DNA of 64,000 bases from Chryseobacterium sp. MA9. Lineage in GTDB: Bacteria; Bacteroidota; Bacteroidia; Flavobacteriales; Weeksellaceae. The translations under genes were made by a program, and so were the position numbers. Below the pieces are notes generated by a model, which did not search any database, was not told where the DNA came from, and saw only the letters and a program-made list of their open reading frames with translations. Positions 43,065 through 50,743 of this stretch are shown in pieces. The stretch lies in assembly GCF_024399315.1 (NCBI RefSeq), contig NZ_CP075170.1, positions 4,932,259-4,996,258 on the forward strand. Direction: 5' to 3'. Every line of letters begins with the position of its first letter. Position 1 is the first letter of the stretch.

Positions 43065-43175
43065 AATTAAAATGTAAAATGTATTTCGGATAATCAGCCA
43101 TAGTAGCTGCCTGGTCATTAATACTTTTTACATTAATACCTTGTACATCGTGCCAATCACTTACTCTGCAAATCT
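43054..43175 (-). pseudogene. Possible remnant of a beta-barrel protein C-terminus
   Basis: Between the LysR gene and yeiH, an open minus-strand frame without a start codon reads SDWHDVQGINVKSINDQAAT, then MADYPKYILHFNYNF and a TAG at 43054. The alternating aromatic/hydrophobic end terminating in Phe is what the last strand of an outer-membrane barrel looks like. It overlaps the end of the LysR gene in another frame. It could be chance; the fragment is short. Confidence 0.3.
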
Positions 43176-44036
43176 TAGGAAAAGCTTAATCAGCTCAGAT
43201 TGGTCGCCTTTAGGCAGAATAAAATGAAAGTCTCTTTCAATGCTGAAGTTTTTAATGTCAATGACAGTCAGAACATTGTTTTTAAGTTCATTCAGGATGG
43301 TGCTGATAGATAGAAATGCCATACAATCTGAGTGAAGAAGATAGTTTTTAATACTTTCACTGCTTCCCAGCTGCATGACGGTATTCAATTCGTGGATATT
43401 AATTTCTTTCTCTTTAAGTCTGTTTTGTATAAACTCAAGAGTTCCGGAACCCTGCTCTCTGAAAATCAAATCCAGATGATAGAGATCTTTTAAGTTTAAA
43501 GTTTTATGAGCAAGAGGATGATCTGATTTTGCCGCCAAAACAATTTCATCAGGCTTAAAAGTCCTGTATTCAAAATAAGAAGACTGTGATTCTCCTTCAA
43601 TAATACCAAGATCTATTTTTTCTTCTTTTAAAAGTGTTGAGATTGTTTCCGTATTTCCAGTAAGAAGCTCAATCTTAATATCTTTATAATAAGAATTGAA
43701 TTTAGCTAAAATTTCAGGTAAAATATACTGTGCAATGGTTGTACTGGCCCCGATAATCAGTTTTCCTTTATGCTGCTGATTGATCTGGCTGATTTCAAAC
43801 TCCACGTCACGGTAGATACTTCTAATCTTTTCTGCGTGTTCGTACAGAATCTTTCCACTCTGAGTCAGCTGAATAGAAGTTCCTTTACGGTCAAATAGCT
43901 TGGCGCCTATCTGAGTTTCAATTTCTTTAATGTGCTTGGTAACAGCGGGTTGTGAAATGTGAAGCTCTTCTGAAGCTTTAGTGAAACTTAATCGGGAAGC
44001 CACCGTATGGAAAACTTTTAATCTGTAATCGAACAT
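43161..44036 (-). CDS. LysR-type transcriptional regulator (YeiE/CysB-like)
   Basis: This 291-residue regulator has an N-terminal winged HTH (residues 1-62; FHTVASRLSFTKASEELHISQPAVTKHI) and a C-terminal periplasmic-binding-like effector domain (KLIIGASTTIAQYILPEIL onward). It resembles CysL/YeiE. It lies directly upstream of the yeiH gene, so it probably controls that transporter in response to a small anion such as sulfite or thiosulfate. Effector and sites are inferred. Confidence 0.9.
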   Translation of the reverse strand: MFDYRLKVFHTVASRLSFTKASEELHISQPAVTKHIKEIETQIGAKLFDRKGTSIQLTQSGKILYEHAEKIRSIYRDVEFEISQINQQHKGKLIIGASTTIAQYILPEILAKFNSYYKDIKIELLTGNTETISTLLKEEKIDLGIIEGESQSSYFEYRTFKPDEIVLAAKSDHPLAHKTLNLKDLYHLDLIFREQGSGTLEFIQNRLKEKEINIHELNTVMQLGSSESIKNYLLHSDCMAFLSISTILNELKNNVLTVIDIKNFSIERDFHFILPKGDQSELIKLFLRFAE

Positions 44037-44094
44037 GGGGTAAAATTACGAATTATAGTTGGAAATGGAGAAAGAGGTGTTGGTGAGTTTGAGA

Positions 44095-44205
44095 GTGGAA
44101 GGGTTTGAGTGTATAGCGAGGTTCGGGTTTCGGGATACGAAGTTCGAGGTTTAAGGTTGTGAGTAACCAGCAATTAAATAACCAGTAACCAGTAACCAGC
44201 AACAA
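44095..44205. repeat. Dispersed low-complexity intergenic repeat
   Basis: The 176-base gap between the CLC gene and the LysR gene is made of simple words: AGTAACCAG and AACCAGCAA repeated four times (44163-44205), and GGTTCGGGTTTCGGG. Complementary words (GTTGCTGGTT) are found at 4405 and 46575. No gene is visible. Confidence 0.6.
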
Positions 44206-44212
44206 AAACAAC

Positions 44213-45520
44213 TCATAAAAAATCCGAAACAGACTTATCCTGTTGACTTTCAAATCTTCTGTTTTTTGCTTCTCCGATTTTCTGTTTGGTATAAATACTG
44301 TTGTTCCCTGAAAGAAGATAAGATACAACACAGGCAATAGCCACATACACGCCGCATTCTGTTCCAAATAATTCAATTCCCATCAGCATACAGGCTAAAG
44401 GAGTATTGGTGGCTCCTGCAAATACAGCTACAAATCCCATTCCCGCCAGTAATCCGAAAGGTAGAGGAATAAAGAGGGACAAAGCACTGCCTAATGTTGC
44501 CCCGATGAAGAACAATGGGGTAACTTCTCCACCTTTGAATCCAGCTGAAAGTGTGACAATCGTAAAAATCATTTTTAAAGCAAAATCATACAAAGGAAGC
44601 TGCTTTTCAAAAGATTCTACAATCACAGGAATTCCCAATCCGATATATCGGGTGGTGCCCATTGCAAAAACTGCCAAGGCAATGATAGTTCCTCCTACAA
44701 CAGGACGAAGTGGAGGATATTTGATTTTTGATTTGAAAACAGAGCCTATCCAATGGATGAGTTTGCTGAAAGCCGCGGCACAGATTCCGAAGACTATTCC
44801 TGCCAGAATGCTGTATAGAATTGGCAAAAACTCAAGTTTCGGGATGAAATCAATATGATAATGGGTATGTTTTACATTCCAGAGATTAGTAGCCCAGTCC
44901 GCCAGAATTGCAGAAGCAAATGCAGGAAAGATGGCATTATAACGAATTCTTCCGATCAGAAAAACCTCAAGACCAAATACCGCTCCCGCCAGTGGAGTCC
45001 CGAAAACAGAACCAAATCCGGCAGCAATAGCAGCAATAATCAATATTTTTCTTTCATTTCTGTCAAGCTTAAAAGGTTTTGTAAGCTGATCAGCAATAGC
45101 ACCTGCCATCTGAAGAGCTGTTCCTTCACGGCCGGCAGAGCCTCCGAATACATGAGTTGCCATTGTTCCGAGATAAACAAAAGGTGCCATTTTAAACGGA
45201 ATAATTCCTTTGGGTTCATGAATAGTATCAATCAGCAGGTTGTTTCCCGCTTCAATATCTTTTCCGAAATAATAGTAAAGAAGTCCTATCAGGAATCCAG
45301 CTGCCGGAAGCAGTGCGATCAGCCAGAGATGATTTTCCCTGAAATTCGTTGCCCATTCCAATGATAGTAAAAATCCTGCTGAAGCGGTTCCCACCAATGC
45401 ACCAATAATAATACTGATGAACAGCCATTTTAAAATATAGAGCAGAGCTGGAAATTTTCTGAAGAAAAAATGAGTGTGAAAAACTGCTTTTTTACCAAGT
45501 GTCCTTTGATGTTTTGACAT
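44213..45520 (-). CDS. clcF: CLC-F type fluoride/proton antiporter
   Basis: This 435-residue CLC-family protein differs from chloride-type members at the diagnostic positions. The selectivity loop GSGIP is replaced by GNNLL at residues 92-96, the gating-glutamate motif is GREGT at 130-134 (GREGP in chloride channels) and the third motif is GGEVTP (330-335). These substitutions define the CLC-F clade of fluoride exporters (known family knowledge). A fluoride riboswitch immediately upstream independently supports the assignment. The protein exports fluoride in exchange for protons at the inner membrane. Confidence 0.92.
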   Translation of the reverse strand: MSKHQRTLGKKAVFHTHFFFRKFPALLYILKWLFISIIIGALVGTASAGFLLSLEWATNFRENHLWLIALLPAAGFLIGLLYYYFGKDIEAGNNLLIDTIHEPKGIIPFKMAPFVYLGTMATHVFGGSAGREGTALQMAGAIADQLTKPFKLDRNERKILIIAAIAAGFGSVFGTPLAGAVFGLEVFLIGRIRYNAIFPAFASAILADWATNLWNVKHTHYHIDFIPKLEFLPILYSILAGIVFGICAAAFSKLIHWIGSVFKSKIKYPPLRPVVGGTIIALAVFAMGTTRYIGLGIPVIVESFEKQLPLYDFALKMIFTIVTLSAGFKGGEVTPLFFIGATLGSALSLFIPLPFGLLAGMGFVAVFAGATNTPLACMLMGIELFGTECGVYVAIACVVSYLLSGNNSIYTKQKIGEAKNRRFESQQDKSVSDFL

Positions 45521-45526
45521 AATAAT

Positions 45527-45562
45527 CCTGATTAGTTATTTGTTAATAATCTTTTAATCAGG
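45527..45562 (-). promoter_or_regulatory. Expression-platform hairpin of the fluoride riboswitch
   Basis: Minus-strand CCTGATTA (45555-45562) pairs perfectly with TAATCAGG (45527-45534), an eight-pair stem with a 20-base loop ending six bases before the start codon. The CC of its left arm is also needed for the aptamer helix, so the two structures exclude one another. There is no U run, suggesting control of translation initiation and not termination. Confidence 0.7.
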
Positions 45563-45615
45563 CGTCATCAGCTTTTGTAAAGCGGTTGGGTAAGGAAGAA
45601 CACCATTTCCTTTTG
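45560..45615 (-). promoter_or_regulatory. Fluoride riboswitch aptamer (crcB motif)
   Basis: On the minus strand the sequence reads GGAAATGGTGTTCTTCC, then ACCCAACCGC, then GCTGATGACGCCT. This is the crcB-motif consensus: GGNGATGGNGTTCNCC hairpin, AACCGC and GCTGATGAC(G)CCT. GGTGTT can pair with GACGCC to form the long-range helix of the aptamer. It sits in the 5' leader of the CLC-F gene, the expected target of a fluoride switch. Confidence 0.93.
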
Positions 45616-45621
45616 CTTATG

Positions 45622-45648
45622 CAAATATAAAGAGAATTTGTTTTTCAA
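45622..45648 (-). promoter_or_regulatory. Promoter of the riboswitch and CLC-F gene
   Basis: TTG (minus strand, 45646-45648), a 16-base spacer and an exact TATATTTG (45622-45629). Predicted transcription start near 45615 coincides with the first base of the aptamer, as expected for a riboswitch RNA that begins at its aptamer. Confidence 0.68.
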
Positions 45649-45735
45649 AAAGAAAAATAAATACAAATTTTATATTGAACTTTAGTTTGTTCTGTGCTAT
45701 TTGTGAAAATATTAGTGTTTTTTGTGTTTGAAATT

Positions 45736-46572
45736 TTATTCTTTATAATGAATCGCCTTATCGATTTCAAGCGGATTATTATATTTTCTTATCACCTCCT
45801 GCATGCTTTTGGTTTGCGTATTCAGTTCATCCACATTATGGATTTCTTTTCCGTTGATATTAATTTTAAGATCATTGTTAGCTTTGCTAAAGTTGTTTCT
45901 TTCGAAAGCAAAAGGATCATTATAAAACTCCATGATCAGTTTATGCTTCTGTTTTTCATTGATAGAAATAGCTTTATTTCCGAAATTGGATTCAAGAAAA
46001 TCATCTGTAGGATAAGCTTGTGCTAGTTCCTGGCTTTTGATAAGATGATAAATGAAATTTTTCTTTGTGTCAGACAGTTCAAAGATTAACCCCGGTAATC
46101 CACGGAATTTAAATGGCCCTTCATTAAAGGGAATATCTTTACAGAACCATGCAGTCCAGTTTCTTCCTCCGAATCGGGTAGTTGCCTTTTGTACAGTATA
46201 ATTTTCTACTTTCCTGGTTTCATTAGAAATGGTCCAGTTTATTTTATCTGTAGTTTTAAAAGAATAATACCCATTTTTGATATTGATAAAATTTTCATTC
46301 TCAAAAGAATTAACCTTTCTTTTCACCACCTGTCCGGACATATCCGTATGGCTGGTATTCATACCGAATTTCTTATTTAACGAATCTGTAGTCATAAGAT
46401 TTCTTCCGTAAAATTTAACCTCTTTTGGGGTAATATCCAGAATCATGTTCAGTTTTTCATAAGTGGTGTCTGTAGAATCCATCTTATATTGCAGTTCATA
46501 AATAAACCGATGTGTCTGAGATTGGATCAAAGCTACCATAAGCAATGCCATTAAGGTGAAAATACGTTTCAT
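45736..46572 (-). CDS. GLPGLI family secreted protein
   Basis: This 278-residue protein has a signal peptide (cleavage near SQT, residue 20) and the family-naming motif FRGLPGLIFELSD in the central region. GLPGLI proteins are a Bacteroidota-specific beta-rich exported family of unknown function, often many per genome. The gene lies on its own, with repeat-like words upstream at 46573-46646. No carboxy-terminal sorting domain for type IX secretion is seen. Confidence 0.9.
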   Translation of the reverse strand: MKRIFTLMALLMVALIQSQTHRFIYELQYKMDSTDTTYEKLNMILDITPKEVKFYGRNLMTTDSLNKKFGMNTSHTDMSGQVVKRKVNSFENENFINIKNGYYSFKTTDKINWTISNETRKVENYTVQKATTRFGGRNWTAWFCKDIPFNEGPFKFRGLPGLIFELSDTKKNFIYHLIKSQELAQAYPTDDFLESNFGNKAISINEKQKHKLIMEFYNDPFAFERNNFSKANNDLKININGKEIHNVDELNTQTKSMQEVIRKYNNPLEIDKAIHYKE

Positions 46573-46574
46573 AT

Positions 46575-46635
46575 ATGTGGTTGGCTGTTTTTTGTTGCTA
46601 GGTGCTGGTTATTTTTTATTGCTTCCAGCATCCCG
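46575..46635. repeat. Dispersed low-complexity intergenic repeat words
   Basis: GTTGGCTG, TTTTTTGTTGCTAGGTGCTGGTTATT and CAGCATCCCG recall the words at 4405-4450 and 44100-44205. No gene fits here. Confidence 0.45.
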
Positions 46636-46646
46636 AAACTTGGTCT

Positions 46647-47114
46647 CTATAAAAAAGGCTTCATCTCATCCTCAATCTGCGTTCTCAGTTCCATCAGGCG
46701 TCTGGCATACATCTCCAGTTGTTTTTCTTCCTCTGTTTCTGGCGTCCACTTGGGTACAGGCAGTTTTTTGCCATTTTCATCTACTGCAACAAAAACGATG
46801 ATACAGTGGGTTTTTTTCTCAAAATTCGGCTGTTTCAGGTTTCTGGAAAAGACATTGATGGCGATATGCATACTTGAGGTTCCGGTGTAGATCACCTGAG
46901 CGTCAACTTTTACCACTTCACCAATTTTAATAGGGTCATAAAAACGGATTCCGCCTACATAAACGGTGACAGAGTAATTGCCACTCCAGGTAGTCGCACA
47001 TGCATAACCGGCCTGGTCAATCCATTTCATAACACTTCCTCCATGTACATTTCCTCCGTAATTAACATCTGAAGGCTCCGAAATAAACTGAAAAGTAATA
47101 GGCTTGTTCTGCAT
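46647..47114 (-). CDS. Acyl-CoA thioesterase (hotdog fold)
   Basis: This 155-residue hotdog protein matches the bacterial YciA/BFIT-like acyl-CoA thioesterases: VNYGGNVHGGSVMKWIDQAGYACATTW, with the Asn/His/Asp of the active site, and VGGIRFYDPIKIGEVVKVDAQV. It hydrolyses acyl-CoA to free acid and CoA in the cytoplasm. It is divergent from the ArsC-like gene, the 121 bases between carrying a plus-strand -7 box. Confidence 0.88.
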   Translation of the reverse strand: MQNKPITFQFISEPSDVNYGGNVHGGSVMKWIDQAGYACATTWSGNYSVTVYVGGIRFYDPIKIGEVVKVDAQVIYTGTSSMHIAINVFSRNLKQPNFEKKTHCIIVFVAVDENGKKLPVPKWTPETEEEKQLEMYARRLMELRTQIEDEMKPFL

Positions 47115-47170
47115 CTTTATAAAATTTTAATAAAGTTATTTAATAATTTCCAAAGTTTTAGATTAAATCC

Positions 47171-47178
47171 TACTTTTG
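47171..47178 (+). promoter_or_regulatory. -7 box of the ArsC-like gene
   Basis: TACTTTTG matches TAnnTTTG exactly, 57 bases before the ATG. A seven-codon frame begins at 47193 in between, probably without meaning. Confidence 0.45.
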
Positions 47179-47235
47179 AAAGACGAAAATTTCGATGAAA
47201 GAGAATTTTAACAAATAACAGATTTAGAAACCGTA

Positions 47236-47589
47236 ATGAAGAAAGTATTTTATCTCAACACATGTGATACTTGCAGAAAAATTTTAGCCCAATTTGATCT
47301 TACAGACTGGGAACTTCGCGAAATCAAAAAAGAGCCAATAACGAAAGAAGAGCTGGCGGAAATGCATAAAAAAACAAAATCATACGAAGCGTTGTTCAGT
47401 AAAAAATCCACTCAGATCAAATTGAGAGGATTGGATGTAAAATCCTTAACAGAAAAAGATTTTAAAGAGTTGTTGCTGGATCATTATACTTTCCTGAAAA
47501 GACCTGTTTTTATTACAGATAAGGAAATTTTCGTAGGAAATGATAAGAAAAATGTTGAAGAGCTGCAGAAGTTCTTTGATGTAAACTAA
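47236..47589 (+). CDS. ArsC/Spx-family protein
   Basis: This 117-residue thioredoxin-fold protein has YLNTCDTCRKIL near the N-terminus (the CxxC of Spx/ArsC-like proteins), then SKKSTQIKLRGLDV and HYTFLKRPVFITDKEIFVG, the ArsC RP loop. It is annotated arsenate reductase-like in general, but no ars genes are near. The CDTC motif fits a redox or glutaredoxin-linked role as well. Confidence 0.85.
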   Translation: MKKVFYLNTCDTCRKILAQFDLTDWELREIKKEPITKEELAEMHKKTKSYEALFSKKSTQIKLRGLDVKSLTEKDFKELLLDHYTFLKRPVFITDKEIFVGNDKKNVEELQKFFDVN

Positions 47590-47616
47590 TAGATAGAGCT
47601 TTAAATAGTTAATCTG

Positions 47617-47658
47617 TCCGGTTTAATAATGATTTTTCATTATAGAACCGGATGTTTT
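47617..47658 (+). terminator. Terminator of the ArsC-like gene
   Basis: TCCGGTT and AACCGGA, then a two-base mismatch, then ATAATGA and TCATTAT form a 7+7 stem, followed by TGTTTTTATTTT. Confidence 0.82.
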
Positions 47659-47743
47659 TATTTTATTATATGTTGTAAGTTGTTGGTTTGTAGTATTTTT
47701 ATTGTGATTTATAACTATATTTATAATCATTAAAATTAATAAT

Positions 47744-47932
47744 ATGAAAACAAACTTTTCAAAAACAAAGAATCTTAACAGATCAGCCTTAAAGGAAATT
47801 AACGGTGGATTAATACCACCTCTTGCAAACTGCTTTACTTTATGCGGGCCTGCAGGTGGAGTAATTTCCAATACACCGGGAGTAGGCGATGCCTGTAGCC
47901 CGGACAGAAAAGTCTGCTGTATCTGTAATTAA
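47744..47932 (+). CDS. Bacteriocin-like peptide precursor with double-glycine leader, six-cysteine core (second)
   Basis: This 62-residue precursor has a basic leader ending ALKEINGG at about residue 22 and a 40-residue core with six cysteines (CFTLC, DACS, VCCIC). It shares the leader pattern L..(D/A)LK.I.GG with the peptide at 41778, but the core cysteine spacing differs. No dedicated exporter or modification enzyme is near. It may be matured by a genomic PCAT-type transporter elsewhere. A terminator follows. Confidence 0.78.
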   Translation: MKTNFSKTKNLNRSALKEINGGLIPPLANCFTLCGPAGGVISNTPGVGDACSPDRKVCCICN

Positions 47933-47937
47933 ATGTA

Positions 47938-47970
47938 AAAAAAGAGGCTGGTATGGTCTCTTTTTTTTGT
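47938..47970 (+). terminator. Terminator of the second bacteriocin-like gene
   Basis: AAAAAAGAG pairs with CTCTTTTTT around an 11-base loop, followed by more T. Confidence 0.7.
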
Positions 47971-48018
47971 TTTTAAAGGTTAAATCCTAACTTTACTCTT
48001 CTTAATTTTACTATTTAA

Positions 48019-48585
48019 ATGGAACAGATCCGGACCTATTTTGAAAAATCCGTTGTAATGTCTGATCAGGATTGGGAGTTATTTTCATCAAAACTGGAAA
48101 GACAGAAACTTCCTCGGAAGCAACATCTGATCACTGCCGGAAAGACGGAAAATTATCTTGCTTTTATAGAAAAGGGAAGTGTAAGGTTTTATATTCCCGG
48201 GGAAGAGGATGATTTTACATTTTCATTTTCGTTTGCTGGAGAGTTCGTAAGTGCTTATGATTCTTTTCTTACGAGGAAACCCTGCAGTTATCATATTCAG
48301 GCGCTTGAAGAAACTGTTCTTTGGCGTATTTCACATCAGGATCTCAATACAGTCTATGAGAAAACAGAAATAGGAAATAAAATTGGAAGGCTCGCCAGTG
48401 AAGGGCTTTATCTGGATAATTTTAAAAGAGAAATATCTTTGCTGACCCAAACTGCTGAAGAGCGATATCTTGTTTTATTTACAGAACAACCGGATATTTT
48501 AAAGTACATTCCTCTGAAGTATATTGCATCTTATATTGGAATTACTCCACAAGCCCTCAGCAGAATCAGGCGTAGAATTTCTTAA
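48019..48585 (+). CDS. Crp/Fnr-family transcriptional regulator
   Basis: This 188-residue protein has an N-terminal cyclic-nucleotide-binding beta-barrel (about residues 10-115; FIEKGSVRFYIPGEEDDFTFSFSF) and a C-terminal HTH (PLKYIASYIGITPQALSRIRRRIS). The effector is unknown; Bacteroidota members of this type lack clear cAMP-binding residues (no Arg-Ser-Ala phosphate cassette is seen). It lies directly upstream of the DoxX-like gene and may regulate it. Confidence 0.87.
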   Translation: MEQIRTYFEKSVVMSDQDWELFSSKLERQKLPRKQHLITAGKTENYLAFIEKGSVRFYIPGEEDDFTFSFSFAGEFVSAYDSFLTRKPCSYHIQALEETVLWRISHQDLNTVYEKTEIGNKIGRLASEGLYLDNFKREISLLTQTAEERYLVLFTEQPDILKYIPLKYIASYIGITPQALSRIRRRIS

Positions 48586-48637
48586 CCTGGGTTCATTGTT
48601 TTGCCTGAACGGATGGCAGAACTTTGCAAAAAAAGAA

Positions 48638-49117
48638 ATGCCTGAAGCTATTTTACCTATCGTTCTGATCATCTCTCTGATCATTTTTAAACTGACCCGT
48701 AAAGAGTATGAATTTGCTCTTTCGGCCAGAATCGCTATGGCAGGAATGCTTTTAACTGCCGGAATTGCCCACTTTGTATATACACAGGGAATGGCATTGA
48801 TGATTCCTGAAATAATACCTTATAAAACGGAAATGGTTTATGTAACCGGTGTTTTGGAAATTATCGGAGCTGTAGCATTGCTGATTCCGGGATTTAAGAA
48901 AACCATAGGCTGGCTGCTTGTCGTATTTTTTGTTCTCATCCTTCCGGCTAATATATATGCAGCATTGGTACATGTGAATATGAAGTCGGGTGATTTTTCA
49001 GGAAGTGGAGTGTCTTATTTATGGTACAGAATTCCACTTCAGCTGGTTTTTATAGGCTGGGTTTATTTTTCCTGTATCAGAATTCCGGTAAATATGAAGC
49101 CTGAATTGGATGTATAA
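48638..49117 (+). CDS. DoxX-like membrane protein
   Basis: This protein of about 159 residues (start at 48638, MPEAILPIVLIISL) has four membrane segments and the DoxX pattern ARIAMAGMLLTAGIAHFVYT and VTGVLEIIGAVALLIPGFKKTIGWLLVV. The open frame extends to 48524 within the end of the Crp gene, but the first strong hydrophobic helix starts at residue 40. A GAACTTTG box at about 48617 with a TTG upstream may be its own promoter. DoxX-like proteins are linked to redox stress; no partner is in the window. Confidence 0.8.
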   Translation: MPEAILPIVLIISLIIFKLTRKEYEFALSARIAMAGMLLTAGIAHFVYTQGMALMIPEIIPYKTEMVYVTGVLEIIGAVALLIPGFKKTIGWLLVVFFVLILPANIYAALVHVNMKSGDFSGSGVSYLWYRIPLQLVFIGWVYFSCIRIPVNMKPELDV

Positions 49118-49126
49118 TGAAGAATA

Positions 49127-49163
49127 AAAAAAGGATGTCTCAAAGTAGAGAACATCCTTTTTT
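49127..49163. terminator. Bidirectional terminator between the DoxX gene and gcvT
   Basis: AAAAAAGGATGT and ACATCCTTTTTT pair with an additional CTC/GAG closing the loop, and have A and T runs on both sides. Confidence 0.9.
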
Positions 49164-49183
49164 GTCAATATCTTTTTGAACAA

Positions 49184-50260
49184 TTATACAAAAGGAGCTT
49201 TTACCACTTTTGCGGGAATGTTCTTGTTTCTTACCTGAATAAAGATTTCAGATCCTAATTTGAAATGAGGTTTGTCAACATAAGCAAGACCCAAACCGAT
49301 CTTTTTCATTGGAGACTGTGTTCCTGAAGTTACTTTTCCGATCACGTTTCCTTCAGCATCTACTACAGGATAATCATGTCTTGGAACTCCTTTATCAGTA
49401 AGTTCGAAAGCTACTAGTTTTCTTGTAACTCCTTCTTCTTTCTGTTTGGCGAAAGTATCTTTAGAAACGAAATCTTTGTCAAACTTAGTGATCCATCCTA
49501 AACCAGCTTCAATAGGAGAAGTCGTATCATCAATGTCATTTCCGTAAAGACAGAATCCTTTTTCTAATCTTAAAGTGTCTCTGGCAGCTAACCCACAAGG
49601 AATAATTCCTTCTTCTTTACCAGCATCCATTACCGCATCCCAAAGTTTTTCGGCACTTTCGTTATTGAAATAAATCTCAAAACCACCGCTTCCTGTGTAT
49701 CCAGTGTTTGAAATAATCACATTATTTTCTCCTGCAACACTTCCCACTGTGAAATGGTAGTAAGGAATTTCTGAAAGATTTACCTCTGTAAGCTTTTGAA
49801 GAATTTCAGTCGCTTTAGGCCCCTGAACTGCCAATAATGACATCTTATCAGAAGCATTGGTCATTGTAGCCCCGAAAGTATTGTATTTTGAAATATGATT
49901 CCAGTCTTTGTCAATATTGGATGCATTTACAACCACGAAATATTTGTCATCTTCCATTTTGTAAACGATAAGGTCATCTACAATCCCTCCGTTTTCGTTC
50001 GGAAGACAAGAGTACTGAGCTTTTCCGTTTTCAAGTGCATCTACATTGTTGGTAGTTACAAACTGTAAAAGGTCTTTTGAACCCGGCCCTTCGATGAAAA
50101 ACTGTCCCATGTGGGAAACATCAAATAATCCTGCTTTTTCTCTTACTGCAAAGTGCTCTTCTGTAACCCCTGAATATTGAACAGGCATTTCAAAACCTGC
50201 GAAAGGTACGATCTTAGCTCCCAAAGAAACATGTTTGTCGTACAAGGCTGTTTTCTTCAT
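49184..50260 (-). CDS. gcvT: Aminomethyltransferase (glycine cleavage T protein)
   Basis: This 358-residue protein transfers the aminomethyl carbon of glycine to tetrahydrofolate within the glycine cleavage system. It opens MKKTALYDKHVSLGAKIVPFAGFEMPVQY and contains GLFDVSHMGQF with the catalytic aspartate, and NTGYTGSGGFEI and GLAARDTLRLEKGFCLYGND with the folate-binding residues. gcvP and gcvH are elsewhere. It is read after the small secreted protein gene with a nine-base gap. Confidence 0.96.
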   Translation of the reverse strand: MKKTALYDKHVSLGAKIVPFAGFEMPVQYSGVTEEHFAVREKAGLFDVSHMGQFFIEGPGSKDLLQFVTTNNVDALENGKAQYSCLPNENGGIVDDLIVYKMEDDKYFVVVNASNIDKDWNHISKYNTFGATMTNASDKMSLLAVQGPKATEILQKLTEVNLSEIPYYHFTVGSVAGENNVIISNTGYTGSGGFEIYFNNESAEKLWDAVMDAGKEEGIIPCGLAARDTLRLEKGFCLYGNDIDDTTSPIEAGLGWITKFDKDFVSKDTFAKQKEEGVTRKLVAFELTDKGVPRHDYPVVDAEGNVIGKVTSGTQSPMKKIGLGLAYVDKPHFKLGSEIFIQVRNKNIPAKVVKAPFV

Positions 50261-50269
50261 ATTTAATTT

Positions 50270-50743
50270 TTATTTCTTTATTTTAAAACTGTTAAAAGTC
50301 TCATTGAATTGGGTCATGTAGTTTCCGTTCCAGAATTTCTGGCCACAGTTGATGGAAACTAAGTATAAGTTTTTGTCTTTTTGAAAAACTTTGGTGATCC
50401 AGAACAGCTTTTCTTTTTCATCAAAGTATTCATATAGATATTCTGTATATCCTTTTTGGCTTCTTTTATCTTTTACTTTGTCCTCTTGATCTTGTGAATG
50501 ATAAAGTGCCAGGATGAATTTTTTAACTTCTTCTTTTGAAAGTGCTAAATCATGATATTCCGAAATCGTAATAGCGCCGATCTGGCTGGTAGGAAAAATA
50601 TTGATGATCTCACTGTCATTTGTAGATCTCCAGCCGTCAGGAACATGAATAGAGTAGTTGGAATTTTCATATACTTTTGCTTTTTGGGCAAAAAACAGGC
50701 TTCCCGTTAAAATTGCAGAAAAAAACAATATTTTTTTCATCAT
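50270..50743 (-). CDS. Small secreted protein of unknown function (PsbP-like)
   Basis: This 157-residue protein has a signal peptide (cleavage near FAQ, residue 18-20). The mature part starts YENSNYSIHVPDGW and ends TFNSFKI, a layout seen in PsbP-like/DUF1795-type beta proteins that begin with a Y-x-I-x-x-P-x-x-W motif. It overlaps the idi stop codon (TAATG) and precedes gcvT by nine bases. Function unknown. ATG 50743 or 50740 are equivalent starts. Confidence 0.65.
   Translation of the reverse strand: MMKKILFFSAILTGSLFFAQKAKVYENSNYSIHVPDGWRSTNDSEIINIFPTSQIGAITISEYHDLALSKEEVKKFILALYHSQDQEDKVKDKRSQKGYTEYLYEYFDEKEKLFWITKVFQKDKNLYLVSINCGQKFWNGNYMTQFNETFNSFKIKK

Noticed and set aside
44053..44376. 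107-codon minus-strand frame crossing the repeat and the end of the CLC-F gene
   Set aside because: It consists of repeat-derived codons and a shifted reading of the CLC-F gene.
44855..45364. 169-codon plus-strand frame opposite the CLC-F gene
   Set aside because: Shadow of the CLC-F coding strand; composition rich in Ser, Lys and Asn without a fold.
44213..45520. Ordinary chloride channel ClcA
   Set aside because: The selectivity and gating motifs and the upstream fluoride riboswitch fit the CLC-F clade instead.
48524..48637. N-terminal extension of the DoxX-like frame overlapping the Crp gene
   Set aside because: It reads the Crp gene in another frame and adds non-membrane residues before the first helix; the start at 48638 fits the family.
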